Part shown: positions 27,718-35,984 of the stretch, one piece after another | How positions within the stretch are numbered: position 1 is the first letter of the stretch | How the letters are laid out: the number at the start of each line of letters is the position of its first letter | NCBI GenBank assembly: GCA_026399075.1 | Contig: JAPLRR010000077.1 | Span: forward strand, 62,001 to 126,000 | Direction of reading: 5' to 3' | Length of the DNA: 64,000 bases | Source of the DNA: Methylococcales bacterium | GTDB taxonomy: Bacteria; Pseudomonadota; Gammaproteobacteria; Methylococcales; Methylomonadaceae | Notes under the pieces: generated by a model | Told to the model about the DNA's origin: nothing | The model's input: only the letters and a program-made list of their open reading frames with translations | Databases searched by the model: none | Translations under genes and position numbers: made by a program

Positions 27718-30465
27718 TTAAACAATCCGGTAATCATCCTCCAGCAACTTGGCATGGGCCGCCGCCAGTCTGGCGATTGGGATGCGGGGTGCTGAGCAAG
27801 AGACATAATTCAACTTGATATGATGGCAAAAACGGATGGATTGCGGATGCCCGCCTTGTTCCCCACAAATGCCTATCGACATGTCCGGGCGGGTTAGGCG
27901 GCCTGAATCCGCAGTCATTTTCATCAACTGGCCAACACCTTTGGCATCCAAAACTTCAAACGGGTTGTCTTCGAGCAAACCTGTTTCGTTGTAAAGTGGC
28001 AGGAACTTGTTTTCTGCATCTTCGCGTGAAAAAGAGAAGGTTGCCTGGGTTAAATCGTTAGTGCCAAAGGAGAAAAACTCAGCCACTTGCGCCAATTCAG
28101 CCGCGCGGGTGCAAGCCCGTACCGTTTCCACCATGGTGCCGAACTTAAATTTTAAGGGTAAACCGTATTGGCTTTCGACTTCTTGCTGGATTTGATCAAC
28201 ATAAGATTTTACCTTGATCAGTTCCTGCACCGTGATGACTTGTGGCACCATAATTTCAGGCAAAATTTCAGTGCCTTCCTTAGCGCACAACGCCGCAGCT
28301 TCCAGAATCGAGCGGATTTGCATTTGGTAAATTTCTGGGTAGGACATGCCCAAACGCACACCCCGATGCCCTAGCATCGGGTTCACTTCATACAATTCCT
28401 TAACCTTTTTCAGCATCAATTCTTTTTTGGCGATGGCCTTATTGATGACTTCTTCGTTCAACTGGTTAAACGGTGAGGGCAAGGTCGTGTGCAAACCCAA
28501 AGTGTCCAAAGTCACTTGTTGGCCTTGGATGATGAGCTTGTAGTGTTGCAAGGCTTTCAGTTCATCTTCAAGCTGATGTTCGCTAGGCAAAAATTCGTGC
28601 ATCGGCGGATCCAGCAGCCGTACCGTGACAGGGTAGGGCGACATGGCTTCAAAGATTTGTTTGAAATCGTCGCGTTGGATAGGGAACAGTTTCTCCAAGG
28701 CGTCTTTGCGGGCTTCTTTGCTGTCCGCCAAGATCATATCTATCACCAAAGGCAAGCGGTCTGAGGCATTGAACATGCGTTCGGTACGGCACAAACCAAT
28801 GCCCGTCGCGCCGTAGCTAAGTGCCATGCGGGCGCGTTCTGGCGTATCAACATTGGCATGGACTTCTAAGGTGGCAACATCATCAGCCCACGACAATAAA
28901 GTCTTTAATTCGTCAGAAAATGACGGTTCAATCGTGGCGATTTGGCCCAAGTAAATAAGCCCGGTGCTGCCGTCAATTGTGATAATGTCGCCTTCACGGA
29001 TTTGCAGGTCGCCAATAAACGCCAGGCGTGACCGCACATCAATTTTAATGTCCTCAGCCCCGGCAATACAGGCTTTGCCCATCCCCCTGGCAACCACGGC
29101 GGCATGGGAAGTTTTACCGCCACGGCTAGTCAAAATGCCTTGGGCGGCAAAAAAACCGTGGATGTCTTCCGGTTTGGTTTCTTCACGCAGCAAAATCACT
29201 TTTTCGCCAGCACGGCCCATCAATTCAGCGGTGTCGGCATCAAACACACATTTGCCAAAGGCCGCACCAGGCGAAGCGGGCAAGCCTTGGGCAACAGGCT
29301 GGATTTTATTGCCGGGATCCAGTTGCGGATGTAACAATTGTTCCAACAATTCAGGGTTGATGCGCAACAAAGCCTGCTCTTTGCTGATCAAACCTTCGGC
29401 CACCATTTCCACAGACGTGCGCACCATCGCCGTCGCGTTCATTTTACCGTTACGGGTTTGCAGACAGTATAAAATGCCGCCTTCAATGGTGTATTCGTAA
29501 TCTTGGACTTCGTGGTAATGGTCTTCGAGCTTATTGCGTAACTCAACCAACTGCCGATAAAGGTCGGGCATTTCCAGCGCCAACTCATGGACAGGTTTAG
29601 GGGTGCGTATGCCTGCCACCACATCTTCACCTTGTGCGTTGACCAGATATTCGCCGTACATTTCATTAACGCCAGTGCCTGGGTTACGGGTAAAACCTAC
29701 CCCGGTCGCGCAATCGTTGCCCCGGTTGCCAAACACCATGGCCACCACATTAACCGCAGTGCCGTTAGCCATTTTTGGGGTGATATGAAATTCGCGGCGG
29801 TAATCGACCGCGCGTTTACCCATCCACGAGTTGAACACGGCCTTAATGGACAATTCCAATTGCTCATAAACATCTTCAGGAAAAGGCCGTCCGGTTTCTT
29901 CCAACACCACTTGCAGAAACAACTCGCTGATTTGGCGCAGGTGTTCAGCATCCAAGCCCACATCGGCCTTAATACCCGCTTGTTTTTTGACTGCCGAAAA
30001 GTGCAGGTCAAATTTATCATCATCAATGCCCAAAGCCACTTTGCCAAACAATTGGATAAAGCGGCGGTAAGCATCATAAGCAAAGCGGGTGTCGCCAGTC
30101 TGCTCAATCAGGCCAGTCAAGGTGCTGGCATTAAGCCCCAAGTTTAAAATAGTGTCCATCATGCCCGGCATGGAAATGGCCGAGCCAGAACGCACAGAAA
30201 CCAACAAAGGGTTGTTGCTGTCGCCAAACCCCCGGCCAGAGAGGGCTTCGACTTCGCTGATATGGGCTTTGACATCAGCCAACAAACCGTCAGGCAACTG
30301 ATGGTTGACCAAATAATCCAAACACGCCCGCGTGGTGATCACAAAACCGGGCGGGACATTCAGGCCGATCTGGGTCATTTCGCAGAGATTGGCACCTTTG
30401 CCACCCAGTAAGACTTTATTTTTCCCGTCGCCTTTTTGAAATGAATAGATATAGTTTTCAGCCAT
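27718..30465 (-). CDS. ppdK: Pyruvate, phosphate dikinase
   Basis: PPDK interconverts pyruvate, ATP and phosphate with PEP, AMP and pyrophosphate. It allows a reversible glycolysis when paired with a PPi-dependent phosphofructokinase, as in several methanotrophs. The start is ATG 30465 (915 residues, MAENYIYSFQKGDGKNK), with GGGG six bases before it. A TTG at 30477 would add four residues. The N-terminal ATP-grasp domain (LLGGKGANL, SVRSGSAISMPGMMDTILNLG) is followed by the phosphohistidine domain (GGKTSHAAVVARGMGKACI), with the catalytic His in TSHAAV. The TIM-barrel PEP/pyruvate domain ends with GICGEQGGHP, which holds the catalytic Cys. No regulator lies adjacent. Confidence 0.98.
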   Translation of the reverse strand: MAENYIYSFQKGDGKNKVLLGGKGANLCEMTQIGLNVPPGFVITTRACLDYLVNHQLPDGLLADVKAHISEVEALSGRGFGDSNNPLLVSVRSGSAISMPGMMDTILNLGLNASTLTGLIEQTGDTRFAYDAYRRFIQLFGKVALGIDDDKFDLHFSAVKKQAGIKADVGLDAEHLRQISELFLQVVLEETGRPFPEDVYEQLELSIKAVFNSWMGKRAVDYRREFHITPKMANGTAVNVVAMVFGNRGNDCATGVGFTRNPGTGVNEMYGEYLVNAQGEDVVAGIRTPKPVHELALEMPDLYRQLVELRNKLEDHYHEVQDYEYTIEGGILYCLQTRNGKMNATAMVRTSVEMVAEGLISKEQALLRINPELLEQLLHPQLDPGNKIQPVAQGLPASPGAAFGKCVFDADTAELMGRAGEKVILLREETKPEDIHGFFAAQGILTSRGGKTSHAAVVARGMGKACIAGAEDIKIDVRSRLAFIGDLQIREGDIITIDGSTGLIYLGQIATIEPSFSDELKTLLSWADDVATLEVHANVDTPERARMALSYGATGIGLCRTERMFNASDRLPLVIDMILADSKEARKDALEKLFPIQRDDFKQIFEAMSPYPVTVRLLDPPMHEFLPSEHQLEDELKALQHYKLIIQGQQVTLDTLGLHTTLPSPFNQLNEEVINKAIAKKELMLKKVKELYEVNPMLGHRGVRLGMSYPEIYQMQIRSILEAAALCAKEGTEILPEIMVPQVITVQELIKVKSYVDQIQQEVESQYGLPLKFKFGTMVETVRACTRAAELAQVAEFFSFGTNDLTQATFSFSREDAENKFLPLYNETGLLEDNPFEVLDAKGVGQLMKMTADSGRLTRPDMSIGICGEQGGHPQSIRFCHHIKLNYVSCSAPRIPIARLAAAHAKLLEDDYRIV

Positions 30466-30477
30466 GATGTGCCCCAA

Positions 30478-30908
30478 TAATTAGTAAATGAATATAACTT
30501 TACAATTATAAGGTAATTTGAGGGTGTTGTGATGACAGTTTTATGATGGGTGGGAGGGAGTGGGCAGAAAAGCTGTTTAATTGCCAAGTTAGCCAGATAA
30601 ATCGGGCTTTAGCGTTGATTGCTTGATTCCAATGGAGGCAATGCGTGTGGCTGATAAAACGTGAGGGGTATAAGTGCCATTGGGTTAAAAGTGGTTTGAA
30701 AAGCATTTTATCTCGCAACCTTTCCTACAATTTTGGGCTATTGCCATGCGGTATATTTATGTTTTCCAATGGGGTGCATTTTTCTTGCATGGCTGTTGAC
30801 AAACAACAACATATAAGAAGAGAATGAAATTATACGCCTACAAGGTGTTAGGTAAGACACCTTTGGGGGTGTCTAATTACAGTTTGCGGCTCACCTTGAG
30901 GAAATTCC
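30478..30908. other. Spacer between ppdK and the cassette-like island
   Basis: The ppdK promoter must lie at the left end. No ORF is convincing. The right end holds GTTAGGT (30847-30853), which fits the integron core-site consensus GTTRRRY. Next to it is the hairpin GACACC-TTTGGG-GGTGTC (30856-30873), and together they could mark an eroded site at the island border. Confidence 0.4.
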
Positions 30909-31181
30909 ATGATAAGTAAGAAACAATTCATAAACGAAGTTATTCGAATCGATAGACAACGTGGTTACATAATTGAAAAAAAAGCACATTCTGGTATTGA
31001 ATAAATCGACTTCGGTAACAAAAAACTGGACAGAGATCATCTTGACAGTATGTTTCCTGCAATTATTTCAGTCGATGTTTACATACCCATAGTTATCGAA
31101 CAGGTTGCACCTGGTCGCCCCTGCACGCACATACCTATGCGAGAAATTATTGAACAAATGCGTGTGGAGAAATTGCTGTGA
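30909..31181 (+). pseudogene. Unknown small ORF split by an in-frame TAA
   Basis: ATG at 30909 opens MISKKQFINEVIRIDRQRGYIIEKKAHSGIE, then TAA. The same frame continues with IDFGNKKLDRDHLDSMFPAIISVDVYIPIVIEQVAP and runs to TGA at 31181, for 90 codons in total. A GAGGAAATTCC stretch lies just before the start. Both halves look protein-like and join smoothly, so a single nonsense mutation is likely. I do not recognise the family. It is followed 30 bases later by an attC-like site, as a gene cassette would be. Confidence 0.5.
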
Positions 31182-31211
31182 TGTACATATTTACAAATGT
31201 AAATCTGCCAT

Positions 31212-31278
31212 CGCTAACTTGCGGTTCAAGCCCGGTAGGGTGCGTGATGCGCACCTACGAGGCTAATTATAGTTAGGC
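31212..31278 (+). repeat. attC-like recombination site 1
   Basis: The outer boxes are CGCTAAC (31212-31218) and GTTAGGC (31272-31278). The latter is a perfect GTTRRRY match. An inner TTCAAGCC box pairs in part with GGCTAA. The centre is the near-palindrome GTAGGGTGCG-TGAT-GCGCACCTAC. The length of 67 bases and the position, just after one ORF and 17 bases before the next start, fit an integron attC site. R'' deviates at two positions. Confidence 0.5.
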
Positions 31279-31295
31279 ATCTAAGGAGAATCATC

Positions 31296-31853
31296 ATGAC
31301 AATGTGTGCTAGTAAAATAGGAACTGTTCCTACTGAAGGCTTTAATTGGTACATCGTCCTTCTTGAGGGACCATTTGCTGACGCAATCCGGGAGCAAATT
31401 GATAAATACTTCGTCACCCTCGGCAAGGAAGCTGGCCCCGATGTCTTGGTAGTACGAGGCTATGACGCGACAACGTTCCGAGATTCATTCATCGAATCTG
31501 CTGCCTTCTACGGACCTGATGATTGGAAAAGCGTTGACGTGCCGGCAATTGTTGTTACTGATGCGCTGCCGACCGCTGTCGAAGAGCGTAATGGGCTAGA
31601 CCAAGCGAAAGTGATGATTTTTCCACTTAGGCAAATCTATGAAAAGCATAACGACATTTCGACCTTCTTCGGGCAGCTGCTTTCAGCTCTTCATTCAAGT
31701 GAAGCAAGTAACGCACTCGAGAAGCTCGACAAAGCAAAGATAGAGAAGTACTGGTCTTGGTTTACAGAGTACGCTGAATTGAAGCCCGGATTCTTCGGAT
31801 TCAAGGCTGACTTGGGAAAGATCATTGCCGACCTGCTTACAAAGACACGGTAG
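31296..31853 (+). CDS. Uncharacterised cassette-like protein
   Basis: The 185-residue protein has AAGGAG seven bases before the start. It seems soluble, of mixed alpha/beta type, with segments FNWYIVLLEGPFADAIREQI and DVPAIVVTDALPTAV and a helical C-terminus (EYAELKPGFFGFKADLGKIIADLL). I recognise no family. It lies between two attC-like sites and is oriented away from the first, as expected of a cassette gene. GC content is higher than in the neighbouring broken ORF, which suggests a separate origin. Confidence 0.7.
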   Translation: MTMCASKIGTVPTEGFNWYIVLLEGPFADAIREQIDKYFVTLGKEAGPDVLVVRGYDATTFRDSFIESAAFYGPDDWKSVDVPAIVVTDALPTAVEERNGLDQAKVMIFPLRQIYEKHNDISTFFGQLLSALHSSEASNALEKLDKAKIEKYWSWFTEYAELKPGFFGFKADLGKIIADLLTKTR

Positions 31854-31870
31854 CCGCTCGGCTCAGCAAG

Positions 31871-31950
31871 TAGCCCGTATGGAGCTTGTGGAATACGGGG
31901 ATTCGTGGCACTAACATTCCCGCATTCCGCTAACGCTTCATGCTGGCTAC
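31871..31950. repeat. Imperfect palindromic element of about 80 bases
   Basis: The left arm TAGCCCGTATGGAGC with GGAATACGGG is answered by the right arm CCCGCATTCCGC with GCTTCATGCTGGCTA in inverted order. The spacer is GATTCGTGGCACTAACATT. Elements with this TAGCCCGxATGGAGC / GGAATxCGGG layout are widespread, dispersed palindromes in proteobacteria. The right arm overlaps the second attC-like site. Confidence 0.6.
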
Positions 31951-31975
31951 GATTCTGATAAACTAGCCGTTAGTC
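31928..31975 (+). repeat. attC-like recombination site 2 (weak)
   Basis: CGCTAAC (31928-31934) has the same sequence as the first box of site 1. It pairs with GTTAGTC (31969-31975), and inside them GGCTA pairs with TAGCC. The last box breaks the GTTRRRY consensus at one base. It lies 75 bases after the stop of the cassette-like gene and overlaps a palindromic repeat, so part of the similarity may come from that repeat. Confidence 0.35.
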
Positions 31976-32096
31976 CGGTTGGGTGGGTATATGTGCTTAG
32001 TAACCACACGGAATCTGGAACAATCGGCGGGTTTGCAAAATGACGCTTGCCCACCTAAGCGTAATCACCTTAACCAATCAATGAAGAATAACTGGG

Positions 32097-32126
32097 AATA
32101 ACTGGGGTCAGAATAACTGGGGTCAG
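32097..32126. repeat. Tandem 15-base direct repeat
   Basis: AATAACTGGGGTCAG occurs twice head to tail, preceded by a partial copy, AATAACTGGG (32087-32096), and followed by AGTAAACTTAAATT. The GGGGTCAGAGTAAA phrase resembles the ends of dispersed repeats in other proteobacteria. Confidence 0.8.
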
Positions 32127-32140
32127 AGTAAACTTAAATT

Positions 32141-32179
32141 CGCCTAACGCAACGCTCAAGCTGCGTTTTGTATTAGGCG
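32141..32179 (+). repeat. attC-like recombination site 3 (short)
   Basis: CGCCTAAC (32141-32148) pairs with ATTAGGCG (32172-32179) with one mismatch. AACGCA and TGCGTT pair inside, and GCTCAAGC occupies the position of the usual TCAAGC box. At 39 bases it is shorter than typical attC sites. It sits 35 bases before the VOC gene. Confidence 0.4.
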
Positions 32180-32214
32180 TTTTCAAAATTTGCATTTAAT
32201 ACGGGGGAAATAAT

Positions 32215-32607
32215 ATGAAAAGCAATCCTGTTGTCTGGTTTGAGATTTATGTGCAAGACATGGAACGGGCCAAAGTGTTCTATGAAGCCGTGCTCGCTGT
32301 TAAACTCGAAAAAATGCCTGCCCCAACAGATGAAATGGATAGTGAGATGTGGAGCTTCCCGACCGATAAGGAGGCTGCACCCAATTCTTATGGCGCATGT
32401 GGAATGCTTGTAAAAATGGCAGGTGTTCCTTCTGGATTCGGTGGCACCTTAGTTTATTTTGCTTGTAAGGATTGCGCTGTTGAAGCGGCCCGTGCTGCCG
32501 AGAATGGTGGCAGTATTTTTAAAGAAAAAACGCCCATTGGCGAACACGGCTTTTTTTCACTGGTTCATGACACCGAAGGTAATCTAATCGGCTTACATTC
32601 CATGTGA
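32215..32607 (+). CDS. VOC-superfamily (glyoxalase/bleomycin resistance-like) protein
   Basis: The 130 residues have the paired beta-alpha-beta-beta-beta layout of vicinal oxygen chelate proteins: NPVVWFEIYVQDMERAKVFYEAVL at the start, and EHGFFSLVHDTEGNLIGLHSM at the end with the terminal metal-ligand-type Glu region. GGGGGA six bases upstream supports the start. Such proteins are common cargo of chromosomal integron cassettes, and this one follows an attC-like site. Substrate unknown; antibiotic binding, glyoxalase or isomerase activity are all possible. Confidence 0.85.
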   Translation: MKSNPVVWFEIYVQDMERAKVFYEAVLAVKLEKMPAPTDEMDSEMWSFPTDKEAAPNSYGACGMLVKMAGVPSGFGGTLVYFACKDCAVEAARAAENGGSIFKEKTPIGEHGFFSLVHDTEGNLIGLHSM

Positions 32608-33063
32608 TTTCACCAGCTTGGTTGGGCACTTGCTTTTCGTGCCCGACGGCTGTATTTTTTACCGTCAACTCTGTATCGCTAACAATATTTACTGATCGAC
32701 CCTATTGGCCAGTGGCGCGACCCGTTGCGCCACACCAAACCTTTCCCCCTTCCTTATCGATGCTTGGGCGTTGATGTACGATGCACTGGCACTTGTCGGC
32801 AATGAGGCGTAAACTCACTTGAAGCGCTAAAACAATAGGACAGTTCTGTATAAGGCCTATTGAAGGGCCCTGAAAGGCTGGTGACAACCTTAATACAGGG
32901 GATTTATCACCTAAGCCGTGTATTTTTTAAAATCTATATAATAAGTATGGTATCTTTCATTACCCAGTTTTGGTTTGGCTAAATCGCTTGATATTGAGTA
33001 GGTTTGCAAAGCTAGCCAGGTTAAGGGCTGACACAGGTTTGCGCAAATTTTAGGACTCCTTAC
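32608..33063. other. Spacer after the island, before the ubiquinone hydroxylase gene
   Basis: A hairpin, TTGGGCAC with GTGCCCGA (32622-32646), lies 15 bases after the VOC stop, with a T run 7 bases further on. It may act as a weak terminator. The rest holds no credible ORF. The right end is AT-rich and probably contains the promoter of the hydroxylase gene. Confidence 0.4.
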
Positions 33064-34281
33064 ATGAAAGAAAATTTTGATATTGTCATTGTTGGTGGTG
33101 GCATGGTTGGTGCAGCAGTGGCCTGCGCATTGGGTGATAGCACATTAAAAGTTGCTGTTATTGAAAGCTCCCCGCCGCCGCCATTTTCACCTGAGCAGCC
33201 CCATGATTTACGTGTTTCAGCCCTGAGCATCGCCTCTAAAAATATTTTGGCAACCGTTGGTGCTTGGGAGGGGGTTGTCAATCGGCGGCTATGCCCTTTC
33301 CGTCGGATGCGGGTCTGGGAAACGGCTGGCGACACCGAGTTTTGCAGCGATGATATTAGTTATCCCGAGTTGGGTTTTATTGTTGAGAACCGTATCACCC
33401 AATTAGCCTTGTTAGACCGTTTACAAGCATTTTCCAACATTGAGCTGATTTGTCCCGCCAGTATCAACAAAATCAATTACACCATTGGTATGGACAGCTC
33501 CCTAGAATTGGCCGATGGTAGGGAGTTATCAGCCAAAGTGCTGGTTGCGGCTGATGGTGGCCAGTCCCGGGTTCGGCAAACCGTCGGTTTGGGCGTGACC
33601 AGTTGGGATTATCAGCAACATGCTTTGGTGATTTATATCGAAACCGCTTACGAACAGCAAGATAAAACTTGGCAGCGTTTTGTGCCCAGTGGCCCGCAAG
33701 CGTTTTTACCGTTACCGGGCAATCATGGCTCTATCGTTTGGTATAACTCGCCGGATGAAGTTAGCCGCTTAAAAGCCTTGTCACCAGACGCATTGAAGGC
33801 AGAGCTGGTTGCGGCTTTTCCTGACTGTTTGGGTGAGGTCAAAAGTGTGTTGGGAGTTGCCAGTTTCCCGCTAAAGCGCCAACATGCGCAAAACTATGTC
33901 AAGCCTGGCGTGGTGTTAGTTGGGGATGCCGCCCACATGATCAACCCTTTGGCGGGCCAAGGGGTCAATATTGGTTTGCTGGATGCGGCGGCCTTGGGAG
34001 AGGTGCTGGTTGATGCGGCAAATAAGGGGCAACCCCTAGGCGATTTGAGTGTGCTAAAACGCTACGAAAAGCTGCGCCGCAATGAAAACTTAAAAATGAT
34101 GACGGTGATGGATATGTTTTATCAAGTGTTTAGCAATGACGTGTTGCCAGTCAAGTTTATCCGTAATTTAGGCTTGGGCTTGGCGGAGCGGGTTTTGCCC
34201 GCCAAAAATAAAGTGATGCGCAGTGCGATGGGGTTGGAGGGTAAATTGCCCAAGTTGGCTAAAGGGGAACGGATTATTTGA
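33064..34281 (+). CDS. UbiH/UbiF/COQ6-family FAD-dependent hydroxylase, ubiquinone biosynthesis
   Basis: The 405-residue class A flavoprotein monooxygenase hydroxylates the aromatic ring of ubiquinone precursors. The N-terminal dinucleotide fold is VIVGGGMVGAAVACAL (residues 8-23). The middle motif is VAADGGQSRVRQTVG. The second FAD motif is GVVLVGDAAHMINPLAGQGVNIGLLDAAALGEVL, near residues 282-315. These are shared by UbiF, UbiH and UbiI, and the length is typical. The FLPLPGNHGSIVWYNSP segment looks closest to UbiF, but I do not separate the paralogues with certainty. The gene is monocistronic, with 128 bases to the next gene. Confidence 0.9.
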   Translation: MKENFDIVIVGGGMVGAAVACALGDSTLKVAVIESSPPPPFSPEQPHDLRVSALSIASKNILATVGAWEGVVNRRLCPFRRMRVWETAGDTEFCSDDISYPELGFIVENRITQLALLDRLQAFSNIELICPASINKINYTIGMDSSLELADGRELSAKVLVAADGGQSRVRQTVGLGVTSWDYQQHALVIYIETAYEQQDKTWQRFVPSGPQAFLPLPGNHGSIVWYNSPDEVSRLKALSPDALKAELVAAFPDCLGEVKSVLGVASFPLKRQHAQNYVKPGVVLVGDAAHMINPLAGQGVNIGLLDAAALGEVLVDAANKGQPLGDLSVLKRYEKLRRNENLKMMTVMDMFYQVFSNDVLPVKFIRNLGLGLAERVLPAKNKVMRSAMGLEGKLPKLAKGERII

Positions 34282-34409
34282 TTTGAATAGGAATACCGGT
34301 TGAATCATTTTTGCAGGCGTACTATTTATTGCGTCATTGTTTTAGCGCTTGATGATTACTTGGTATGTTTTTTTTGAAGTTTTAATTAGGCTAGGAAGAG
34401 GTTTTGAGC

Positions 34410-35984
34410 ATGATTAACAATACCCCAAAAAGATTAAAGGTGCTGCTTGAAATGCGCCCTGCGCTGGAAGGCTTTGCTGGAATACCGCAGGAAGTGCGTC
34501 TGCTGTTTCGTGGCCTATGCAAAATCGAATCCGTGGATGTTGAGGGAATGATACAAACCTCACACCGCACGTTGGCCCGAGGAACAAAAGTGGGCGGTGG
34601 TTTTTTTGAGAAAGCGCCTTCCCCAGCCAGAAAGATCAACCGCTATTCTAGGGTTATCATTTCAATGGCGGAAAAACCGTACCGGAATTTTTTTGATGTC
34701 ATTCTGGGTTATGGCGGCAAGCAGTTATCTTCCTCCAAGCTGTTTTTTATGACAGTATTTGGGCTGGGAAGCGTTAAATTGACCCGTTTTGAATCCGCTT
34801 TATTTAAAGATTTTACGTGGCGTACATTGTTCGCAAAAACGCTGCCCGCTGCCGATTTTGAGCTGGTGTCTTCTGTGGATCACTGGATATGCCCCACACC
34901 ATGGCACATGATGCACATGGTTGGCTTGAAGACCTTAAACATCTCGATGACACCTAAATACCCAAAACTGGACACCAAAGGGATAGACATCTTTATTGGG
35001 CAAACGCCATATCCTGGGCGAGTCCATAAAGATACCGCTTTCGTCATCCGTTACCATGACGCGCTTCCGGTTTTTATGCCGCATACTATCCCCGACAAAT
35101 CCTTGCATCAGGCGACGCATTTTTATGCCTTAATGAGCAATGTGAAATCAGGGGCTTGGTTGGCTTGCGTCTCCGAGGCAACCAGGCAGGACTTGATCCG
35201 GATTTTCCCTGAGGCTGCTGATCATTCGGTGACCATCCATAATATGGTTTCTGGACATTATTTTAAAGAAGACTCGCCATTAATCCGTGTGGCAGGCATT
35301 GTCAGGGGACGGTTGCATGAAGGGGATACTGCGAAAGGCATCGATTTAAACCCACATTTCTTAACGCTTAGGGAAAAGGAGGGTTTTTACAGGCGTGCGC
35401 TTGATTCAAAGAATTTCAAATATCTTCTGATTGTTTCAACCATCGAACCCAGGAAAAATCACACTCGGCTTCTGGCGGCATGGGAGGTGCTAAAATCCGA
35501 TGTTGACCCTGATTTAAAGTTGATCGTTGTGGGTGGGCTAGGTTGGGACTATACGCCAATTATAAATGGTTTCCGTTCATGGATTGATCGGGGGGAATTG
35601 TTTATGCTTAGTGCTGTGCCCGCCCCAGACTTACGTGTCCTTTATCGCCACGCCGCTGCTACCGTATGTCCAAGCTTAGGTGAAGGCTTCGATTTTTCGG
35701 GTGTTGAGTCGATGTGTAGCGGCGGTGTAACCGTTGCCTCTGATATACCCGTTCACCGTGAGGTATACCAAGACGCGGCGGAGTATTTCGACCCCTATGC
35801 CACTATGAGCTTAGTTAAGGCGCTCAAAAAAGTGCTGTACGAACCGGATTCCAATCAAGTACAAGCGCATATGCGCAAGCTCGGTGAAGAAGTGTCGTCC
35901 CGCTATTTGCCAGAGAAAATTTTACCGCAGTGGCAAAGCTTTCTGGATAAAGTGGTTTCAGAACAAAAGCGGGGAAGAAAATGA
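34410..35984 (+). CDS. GT4-type glycosyltransferase
   Basis: The GT-B fold glycosyltransferase has 524 residues from ATG 34410, with GGAAGAGG eight bases upstream; a TTG at 34404 would add two residues. The C-terminal half is clear family 4: LLIVSTIEPRKNHTRLLAAWEVL, LKLIVVGGLGWDY, then the E-x7-E donor site in GEGFDFSGVESMCSGGVTVASD. The N-terminal acceptor domain is unusually long and not recognised. It is coupled by an ATGA overlap to a methyltransferase, so the pair probably builds and methylates a surface glycan. Confidence 0.88.
   Translation: MINNTPKRLKVLLEMRPALEGFAGIPQEVRLLFRGLCKIESVDVEGMIQTSHRTLARGTKVGGGFFEKAPSPARKINRYSRVIISMAEKPYRNFFDVILGYGGKQLSSSKLFFMTVFGLGSVKLTRFESALFKDFTWRTLFAKTLPAADFELVSSVDHWICPTPWHMMHMVGLKTLNISMTPKYPKLDTKGIDIFIGQTPYPGRVHKDTAFVIRYHDALPVFMPHTIPDKSLHQATHFYALMSNVKSGAWLACVSEATRQDLIRIFPEAADHSVTIHNMVSGHYFKEDSPLIRVAGIVRGRLHEGDTAKGIDLNPHFLTLREKEGFYRRALDSKNFKYLLIVSTIEPRKNHTRLLAAWEVLKSDVDPDLKLIVVGGLGWDYTPIINGFRSWIDRGELFMLSAVPAPDLRVLYRHAAATVCPSLGEGFDFSGVESMCSGGVTVASDIPVHREVYQDAAEYFDPYATMSLVKALKKVLYEPDSNQVQAHMRKLGEEVSSRYLPEKILPQWQSFLDKVVSEQKRGRK

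Noticed and set aside
29587..30147. A 186-codon plus-strand open frame inside ppdK
   Set aside because: It is antisense to the conserved ATP-grasp region of PPDK.
32702..32887. A 61-codon minus-strand open frame after the VOC gene
   Set aside because: There is no start context and the composition is not protein-like. A transposase remnant was considered but no motif supports it.
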